Part shown: positions 16,256 to 20,309 of the stretch, piece after piece
Position numbering within the stretch: the first letter of the stretch is position 1
How the letters are laid out: the number at the start of each line of letters is the position of its first letter
Source of the DNA: an uncultured Eisenbergiella sp.
GTDB lineage: Bacteria; Bacillota; Clostridia; Lachnospirales; Lachnospiraceae
NCBI GenBank assembly: GCA_947626725.1
Contig: CANQTI010000007.1
Location: forward strand, 1-20,309
Length of the DNA: 20,309 nucleotides
Reading direction: 5' to 3'
Translations under genes and position numbers: made by a program
The notes under the pieces: generated by a model
What the model was told of the DNA's origin: nothing
The model's database searches: none
The model's input: the letters and a program-made list of their open reading frames with translations, nothing else

Positions 16256-16531
16256 ATGGCAAGCACAACAAATTTCAGCGTCCGCATGGATAGTGACATC
16301 AAGAAACAATGTGAGAGCCTTTACAATGAATTGGGGGTCAACCTTACTACCGCGATTAATGTTTTTCTGCGCCAGTCCCTTCGGGCAGGCGGGTTCCCGT
16401 TTGAGGTGCGTCTGGATCAGCCCAACAGAGAAACGATTGCCGCCATGTTAGAGGCAGAGCGGATTGCGCGTGACACAAACGTAAAGCACTATTCCGATGT
16501 GGAAGAAGCACTCCGGGAGCTGAAACGATGA
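16256..16531 (+). CDS. relB: RelB/DinJ family antitoxin
   Basis: This 91-aa protein has the N-terminal ribbon-helix-helix pattern of RelB/DinJ antitoxins: a beta strand (T-T-N-F-S-V-R-M-D), then two helices including L-G-V-N-L-T-T-A-I-N-V-F-L-R-Q. Residues from about 45 onward form the toxin-wrapping tail. It should dimerise, bind its own promoter and neutralise the toxin encoded next, with autorepression relieved when the labile antitoxin is degraded. The ATG at 16256 follows a strong purine-rich ribosome binding site. The gene overlaps the toxin by four bases in ATGA, the usual coupled arrangement. Family membership is clear; whether it is better named dinJ or relB cannot be decided here. 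Confidence 0.88.
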   Translation: MASTTNFSVRMDSDIKKQCESLYNELGVNLTTAINVFLRQSLRAGGFPFEVRLDQPNRETIAAMLEAERIARDTNVKHYSDVEEALRELKR

Positions 16532-16809
16532 ATCGGGATATTGTCTGGACTACCAGATTTAAAAAGGACTATAAACTGGCAATGAAACGCCATCTCGACA
16601 TAGAGCTGCTGGATGATATTATCCGGGCACTGTCGCGTGGCGAGACACTGCCAGAGAAAAACAAAGACCATGAGCTGAGCGGCGATTGGGCAGGACACAG
16701 GGAATGCCACATCCAGCCGGATTGGTTATTGGTCTACCGCATTGAGGACGATGTGCTGGTGCTGACGCTGGCCCGCACCGGGACGCACAGTGACCTATTC
16801 GGGAAATAA
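16528..16809 (+). CDS. yafQ: YafQ family toxin (mRNA interferase)
   Basis: This 93-aa protein is a RelE-superfamily toxin of the YafQ group, which cleaves mRNA on the ribosome. The histidines and aspartate expected for YafQ catalysis appear to be present: H48, H61, D65 and H87, within H-E-L-S-G, C-H-I-Q-P-D-W and G-T-H-S-D-L-F-G. It starts inside the antitoxin's last codon and ends about 50 bp before the right direct repeat. All key residues are present, so it is probably active. At the edge of the island it could act as a stabilising addiction module, which is inference from position. Confidence 0.9.
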   Translation: MNRDIVWTTRFKKDYKLAMKRHLDIELLDDIIRALSRGETLPEKNKDHELSGDWAGHRECHIQPDWLLVYRIEDDVLVLTLARTGTHSDLFGK

Positions 16810-16861
16810 AGAAGCCGCCGTATGGGAATGGACGATAACGAAAGGCGAAGAATTCAATCCG

Positions 16862-16885
16862 AAGCGCGCGCTGTTCTGCGGCTGA
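16862..16885 (+). repeat. Right copy of flanking direct repeat (putative attR)
   Basis: These 24 bases match the end of hemZ (2484-2507) at 23 of 24 positions, including the TGA and the palindrome AGCGCGCGCT (16863-16872). Read in the hemZ frame it would give K-R-A-L-F-C-G-stop, but upstream sequence shows no hemZ similarity. The stop codon lies inside an inverted repeat, GCGGC-TGA-GCCGC (16878-16890). The 101-bp gap around it (16810-16910) separates two convergent genes and holds no clear terminator with a T-run. Confidence 0.7.
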
Positions 16886-16910
16886 GCCGCGGAATGTGCG
16901 GCGGAGCCGG

Positions 16911-18272
16911 TCATACCGCCATTGTCCCGTCGGCAAGATCTCTGGCCGCAAACGGGATGAAGTAAAACGGTATCGTGAGAAGCTTCTGTCCGGGATCATA
17001 GCCGTAATTATTTTTGGAGACTTTAACGGCGTATTCAAACTGATTATGGTTTGAGAATTTTTCCAGGGAACGGAGTGTGCCTCTGCCTTTTTTGACATCG
17101 ATTGGGTACAGCCGGTTATTCGATTCGATCACAAATTCGAGTTCGGCAGATGCCTTGCCGCGCCAATAAAACAGCTTATGTCCTTTGGCAGTCAGCTCAT
17201 TGGCGACGAAATTTTCAAAGAAGATGCCGGACAGGACATTTTCTCTTTCGGCGGAGACAAACGAGGCGGCATTGATGCCGCTTTGGTACGAGAACATACC
17301 GATATCGCCGAGGAATAAACGGAAGCTGCTTTCGTTATCCGGCATAAGCGGCATTGTGACATGTTCCTTCAGCTGGAAAGACTGGTTGAGAACATGTGCC
17401 ATTGTGAGCCACTGGATTGAAGTCGCAAAATCTCTTGTTTTGCTCTTTTCTTCGATAAGCCCGGGGGAGAAGTTCCGGGACTCTTTGTTCAGCTCCCTGT
17501 AAATGTTCTGAAACAGGACCCGTGAACGCAGTATGGACTCCTGACTTGCCTGATACAGCTCCATATCAGCGAGATAATTGTCGTACAGAGCCTTCAGGAT
17601 CTTTCTGGCTTCCAGAAGATTTCCTCCTTCGATATAGGTTTCCACAGCTTCCGGCATACCGCCCACGAGCAGATATTTATATACCTGTTCCATTGCCAGT
17701 GAGTGGATCGGGCCGTCCAGCGGCCTCCTGTTTTCGTAGGCCTCCCTGACAGCGCGATAGAGCATGGGACTGCTGTTCATCAGAAATTCGTCGAAGGTCA
17801 TGGGATAAACCGTCATCTGATCGATCTTTCCCACGGGAAAAAGAAACTTGTCGTTGTCCTTGGCGCCTCGTCTGTGCGTTTCCCTCTGCAGCTTGATGCG
17901 CACCATGGATCCGGTTGCGATAACGGGGATTTCCCGGAAGTCCTGACAGAAATATTTGAGCGAGGAAATGATGTTGGGACATTCCTGCACCTCATCAAAG
18001 ATCAGCAGCGTTTTTTCGCTGATCTGTTTTCCTTTTCGCAGGGAAATATATTCGATGATCTTCTCGGCATTGGCAGTTTGAGAACAGAAATCCCGGATCT
18101 CGTCTTCCTTTTTGCAGTCCACATAGATATAATTGTTCTCATAGCAGCTTTTGGCAAAGATTTCCTGGACAAGATAGGTTTTGCCGACCTGCCTTGCACC
18201 CCAGACGATCAGAGGCTTTTTGCGTTTGTCATGATTCCAGGCGATCAGTTTTTGTAAAGCGATTCGTTCCAT
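16911..18272 (-). CDS. AAA_14/DUF4143 P-loop ATPase
   Basis: This 453-aa protein has the common two-part layout of AAA_14 plus DUF4143. Walker A is G-A-R-Q-V-G-K-T at 25-32 and Walker B is L-L-I-F-D-E-V-Q with D93 and E94. The C-terminal part contains A-E-L-E-F-V-I-E-S followed by P-I-D-V-K-K-G, a PD-(D/E)XK-like nuclease-fold pattern. These proteins are abundant in gut Firmicutes, Bacteroidetes and archaea, often in several copies, and their function is unknown. The ATG at 18272 has GGAGG eight bases upstream. It is transcribed towards the toxin gene and lies outside the direct-repeat boundary, so it is probably not part of the BREX-like operon. Composition is intermediate between island and flanks. 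Length and motifs indicate an intact gene. Confidence 0.88.
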   Translation of the reverse strand: MERIALQKLIAWNHDKRKKPLIVWGARQVGKTYLVQEIFAKSCYENNYIYVDCKKEDEIRDFCSQTANAEKIIEYISLRKGKQISEKTLLIFDEVQECPNIISSLKYFCQDFREIPVIATGSMVRIKLQRETHRRGAKDNDKFLFPVGKIDQMTVYPMTFDEFLMNSSPMLYRAVREAYENRRPLDGPIHSLAMEQVYKYLLVGGMPEAVETYIEGGNLLEARKILKALYDNYLADMELYQASQESILRSRVLFQNIYRELNKESRNFSPGLIEEKSKTRDFATSIQWLTMAHVLNQSFQLKEHVTMPLMPDNESSFRLFLGDIGMFSYQSGINAASFVSAERENVLSGIFFENFVANELTAKGHKLFYWRGKASAELEFVIESNNRLYPIDVKKGRGTLRSLEKFSNHNQFEYAVKVSKNNYGYDPGQKLLTIPFYFIPFAARDLADGTMAV

Positions 18273-18302
18273 GCGGGAAACCTCCGGCTGTTTGATGAAT
18301 GT

Positions 18303-18331
18303 ATCATATCATAATCTGCACCATTTTCCAA
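18303..18331 (-). promoter_or_regulatory. Promoter of the AAA_14 ATPase gene
   Basis: On the minus strand TTGGAA (18331-18326) and TATGAT (18308-18303) are separated by 17 bp and lie about 30 bp upstream of the ATPase start. A second, overlapping TATGAT occurs at 18313-18308. The spacing and -10 element are good; the -35 is moderate. Confidence 0.5.
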
Positions 18332-18417
18332 GTTATTTTCAAAGTTTTTCGCACCTACAACAATGTTTATGAGCATATTATTTGCACCTGTATCACAAAA
18401 TTGTACTAGTCAAGCGT

Positions 18418-18555
18418 AGTGGACACGAAAAATATTATTTTTCTGATTTTGGTTTTAAAAGTGGACATGAGCCACAGTTTTAATGATTATTGTTTTTCAA
18501 AAGTAGATATCAGCGGCATTTTTTCACTATGCAGCTGTCAAAAAAGTAGACATGA
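18418..18555 (+). repeat. Four AGTRGACATGA-like repeats at 42-43 bp spacing (IS-end relic?)
   Basis: Copies are AGTGGACACGA (18418-18428), AGTGGACATGA (18460-18470), AGTAGATATCA (18502-18512) and AGTAGACATGA (18545-18555). Start-to-start distances are 42, 42 and 43 bp. Two copies are followed by AAAAAT, and GTCAA precedes the first and last. Iterated motifs like these resemble transposase-binding repeats at the ends of IS21-family elements. No transposase gene is nearby, so this would be a solo end or remnant; assignment to IS21 is from memory of such ends. Confidence 0.6.
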
Positions 18556-18587
18556 AAAATTGCAGCAGTCAAGAAAGTGCGGAAAGA

Positions 18588-18616
18588 TTGTTTTCTGATC
18601 GGAATTCTGGTATCAT
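18588..18616 (+). promoter_or_regulatory. Probable promoter of the GH43 gene
   Basis: TTGTTT (18588-18593), a 17-bp spacer and TATCAT (18611-18616). Initiation near 18623 would place the start just before the potentially folded leader at 18626-18744. The -35 matches consensus weakly. Confidence 0.45.
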
Positions 18617-18625
18617 GAAGAAAAT

Positions 18626-18744
18626 CCGATGCGGCGGACGGATCCGCGAAAGAAAGATCGAACGGACGGATCCGGGAGAGGAGCGCTGAGCGGGTCAGCC
18701 TTCGAAAGGAACCTCGAACGGTCTGAGCCGCAGCCTCGCATCGG
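18626..18744 (+). ncRNA. Candidate structured leader RNA of the GH43 gene
   Basis: CCGATGCG (18626-18633) is complementary to CGCATCGG (18737-18744), enclosing about 100 bases. Inside are potential hairpins GCGGA-CGGA-TCCGC (18634-18647), GCTGA-N5-TCAGC (18685-18699) and TTCGA-N8-TCGAA (18701-18718), plus a helix AGATCG (18655-18660) with CGGTCT (18719-18724). A 12-bp direct repeat, CGGACGGATCCG, occurs at 18635 and 18663. The enclosing stem ends directly before the ribosome binding site AAGGGAG (18746-18752). It matches no riboswitch class I know, and GC-rich DNA folds easily by chance. Confidence 0.3.
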
Positions 18745-18758
18745 GAAGGGAGATCTGT

Positions 18759-20147
18759 ATGAAAAAACAGGCTTTTAATCCGTATCTGCCGTCCTGGGAA
18801 TACATTCCGGACGGAGAACCTTATGTGTTCGGAGACCGGGTCTACGTCTACGGCTCCCACGATTTTTACAACGGCTATGTCTTCTGCATGGGGGACTACG
18901 TGTGCTGGTCCGCGCCGGTGGACGATCTGGGGGACTGGCGCTATGAGGGCGTCATCTATCCGAAGACTTCGGATCCCCTGAATCCCGACGGCAGGATGTG
19001 CCTCTATGCGCCCGATGTGACGGTGGGACCCGACGGCAGATATTATCTCTATTATGTCCTGGACAAGGTGTCCGTAGTATCGGTGGCGGTATGCGATACG
19101 CCCGCCGGGCGGTACGAGTTCCTGGGCTATGTCCATTATCCCGACGGCACGCTTCTGGGCGAACGGGAGGGGGACGAGCCGCAGTTCGACCCCGGCGTTC
19201 TCACCGAGGGCAGCAGGACCTATCTCTATACCGGGTTCTGCGGGCAGGGGGACCGCTCCCGCACCGGCGCGCAGGCCACCGTTCTGGGGGAGGACATGCT
19301 GACGGTCGCGGAGGCTCCCGTGATCATTGCGCCGGGCTGTATGTACGCACAGGGCACCGGATTCGAGGGGCACGCTTTCTTCGAGGCGCCGTCCATCCGG
19401 AAGATCGGGGATACTTATTATTTCATCTATTCCTCGCAGGTCATGCACGAGCTCTGCTATGCCGTATCCAAATCTCCGCGGGAGGGCTTTCAGTACGGCG
19501 GCGTCCTCGTTTCCAACGGCGATATCGGCATCTCGTCCTACAAACCCGCGCAGATGAACGTCAGCAATATCGGCAACGATCACGGCAGCATTGTGGAGAT
19601 AAACGGCGAATGGTATATTTTTTATCACCGTCAGACCAACGGGACCTGGTTCTCCAGGCAGGGCTGCGCCGAAAGGATTGAGGTGCTTCCCGACGGAAGG
19701 ATCCCGCAGGCAGAATTGACCTCCTGCGGGCTGAACGGCGGGCCGCTGGTCGGGAAGGGAGAGTATCCCGCATATCTGGCCTGCAATCTTTTCAACAGAA
19801 ACGGGGACGGCTTCGGCAATGCGAGGATCGTCCAGGACGGCCGCGACGGCGACCGGGAGATTGGCTATGTGGCCGGGATTTGCGACGGCGTCACTGTCGG
19901 CTTCAAATATTTTGACTGCAGGGACGTCCGGGATGTAGCGGTCACCGCGCGCGGCTATATGCACGGCAGGGTCGAGGTCAGGACGGCATGGGACGGCCCG
20001 GTGCTGGGTGAGATCCCGGTGGAGAGCTGGAACATCTGGCACACGTTCCGGGCCGAACAGCCCATCGCCATTCCCGACGGCGTACACGCCCTGTACTTCA
20101 CATTCCGGGGCAGCGGGGCGCATCTGAAATCATTCACCCTGCTGTGA
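18759..20147 (+). CDS. GH43-like glycoside hydrolase with C-terminal beta-sandwich
   Basis: This 462-aa protein resembles family 43 beta-xylosidase/alpha-L-arabinofuranosidase enzymes, which act on plant hemicellulose oligosaccharides. Residues about 1-325 fit a five-bladed beta-propeller: the Y-A-P-D motif with D86 (usual pKa-modulating Asp), F-F-E-A-P-S with E209 (usual general acid) and N-D-H-G-S with H275. The N-terminal base motif, normally A-D-P, appears here as G-E-P with E20. Residues about 335-462 resemble a CBM6-type beta-sandwich. There is no signal peptide, so it is probably intracellular and acts on imported oligosaccharides. The ATG at 18759 has AAGGGAG at 18746-18752. The sequence is GC-rich like hemZ, consistent with core chromosome. 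The exact substrate cannot be inferred. Confidence 0.85.
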   Translation: MKKQAFNPYLPSWEYIPDGEPYVFGDRVYVYGSHDFYNGYVFCMGDYVCWSAPVDDLGDWRYEGVIYPKTSDPLNPDGRMCLYAPDVTVGPDGRYYLYYVLDKVSVVSVAVCDTPAGRYEFLGYVHYPDGTLLGEREGDEPQFDPGVLTEGSRTYLYTGFCGQGDRSRTGAQATVLGEDMLTVAEAPVIIAPGCMYAQGTGFEGHAFFEAPSIRKIGDTYYFIYSSQVMHELCYAVSKSPREGFQYGGVLVSNGDIGISSYKPAQMNVSNIGNDHGSIVEINGEWYIFYHRQTNGTWFSRQGCAERIEVLPDGRIPQAELTSCGLNGGPLVGKGEYPAYLACNLFNRNGDGFGNARIVQDGRDGDREIGYVAGICDGVTVGFKYFDCRDVRDVAVTARGYMHGRVEVRTAWDGPVLGEIPVESWNIWHTFRAEQPIAIPDGVHALYFTFRGSGAHLKSFTLL

Positions 20148-20160
20148 TCCCGTGCAGAAG

Positions 20161-20199
20161 CGGAGGGGAGCCCAGCTGACGTCGTTTGCCCTGCTGTGA
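20161..20199 (+). pseudogene. 3'-end remnant of a second GH43-like gene
   Basis: In one frame this stretch reads R-R-G-A-Q-L-T-S-F-A-L-L-stop, closely resembling the end of the preceding gene, G-S-G-A-H-L-K-S-F-T-L-L-stop. The nucleotide match includes CCCTGCTGTGA in both. Nothing further upstream matches, so it looks like the leftover tail of a deleted tandem paralogue or a short duplication of the gene end. Confidence 0.55.
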
Positions 20200-20309
20200 C
20201 CCAATTCGAAAGAGGAGTGGGACTGTCTGTCCTGTTTTTCGTGATCGGGAGCGCGGGACATGCTTTGAAACGATCTGTTTATATTATAGAAGGAAACCGA
20301 TGCATCGCG
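20200..20309 (+). other. Window end, possible start of another gene
   Basis: After the GH43 tail remnant the sequence becomes partly AT-rich. AAGGAAA (20290-20296) precedes an ATG at 20300, which could begin a gene cut by the window edge. Only three codons are visible, so nothing can be said about it. TTGAAA at 20265 with AT-rich sequence after it is a weak promoter candidate at best. Confidence 0.2.

Larger units (their letters stand above)
2508..16885. mobile_element. Putative defence island bounded by hemZ 3'-end direct repeats
   Basis: The segment between the two 24-bp repeats (2484-2507 and 16862-16885) contains a BREX type 4-like operon and a toxin-antitoxin pair. Its base composition is lower in GC than hemZ and the GH43 gene on either side. 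No integrase, transposase, relaxase or plasmid gene is visible inside it, so if it is mobile it would need a recombinase in trans or has lost its own. The boundary call rests on the repeats, the composition change and the gene content together. Confidence 0.6.
18273..18758. other. 486-bp region without a gene
   Basis: This gap between divergent genes contains the ATPase promoter, AT-rich sequence with the regularly spaced repeats at 18418-18555, and then an abrupt return to GC-rich sequence with a promoter and leader for the GH43 gene. No coding frame is credible; the long minus-strand frame over the GH43 gene that reaches into it is a shadow. Confidence 0.6.

Noticed and set aside
18418..18555. 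CRISPR array
   Set aside because: The repeats are only about 11 bp and imperfect, with no cas genes; the window shows no CRISPR-like array anywhere else.
18510..20123. 537-aa minus-strand open frame opposite the GH43 gene
   Set aside because: The plus strand has a clear GH43 family protein with a good start. The reverse frame is open only because of high GC and gives no recognisable motifs.

Overview
The window looks like a stretch of a Lachnospiraceae-type Clostridia chromosome carrying a defence island. The outer parts are GC-rich: a metallo-beta-lactamase-fold hydrolase followed by hemZ on the left (a gene pair I know from Lachnospiraceae), and a GH43 glycosidase on the right. The middle (about 2508-16885) has visibly lower GC and different codon use, suggesting horizontal acquisition. 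Taxonomy is inferred from gene content and Shine-Dalgarno usage only.

Left flank (1-2507): an MBL-fold hydrolase (104-736) and hemZ (831-2507), which carries an in-frame 90-bp tandem repeat. Immediately after the hemZ stop comes a 352-bp AT-rich regulatory region with a good promoter, operator-like inverted repeats and potential leader hairpins.

Island core (2860-16106): seven tightly packed plus-strand genes. They are an unrecognised 572-aa protein, brxP (PAPS reductase-like plus ferredoxin plus a DUF4007-like tail), brxC (large P-loop ATPase), pglZ (alkaline-phosphatase fold), brxL (AAA+ 'Lon-like' protein without a visible Lon protease domain), a 66-aa CxxC/CxxC protein and a NifS/IscS-type cysteine desulfurase. 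The order brxP-brxC-pglZ-brxL is the BREX type 4 gene set. There is no PglX-type methyltransferase. A cysteine desulfurase next to an ATP-pyrophosphatase/Fe-S protein of the DndC/SspD kind suggests that self DNA is marked by sulfur (phosphorothioation) instead of methylation; that is an inference. Genes abut, overlap, or lie within 27 bp of each other, so they are probably one operon. A RelB/YafQ-type toxin-antitoxin pair (16256-16809) with its own promoter sits at the right edge.

The last 24 bases of hemZ, including its stop codon, recur with one mismatch at 16862-16885. The defence operon and toxin-antitoxin pair are thus bracketed by a direct repeat at a gene 3' end, as expected of an integrated element, although no integrase is present between the repeats.

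Right flank: a minus-strand AAA_14/DUF4143 ATPase (16911-18272), then 486 bp without a gene. That gap holds four copies of an AGTRGACATGA-like motif spaced 42-43 bp apart (probable relic of an insertion-sequence end), a promoter and a potentially folded leader for the GH43 gene (18759-20147). Just beyond that gene lies a short second copy of its 3' end, a probable remnant of a lost paralogue.
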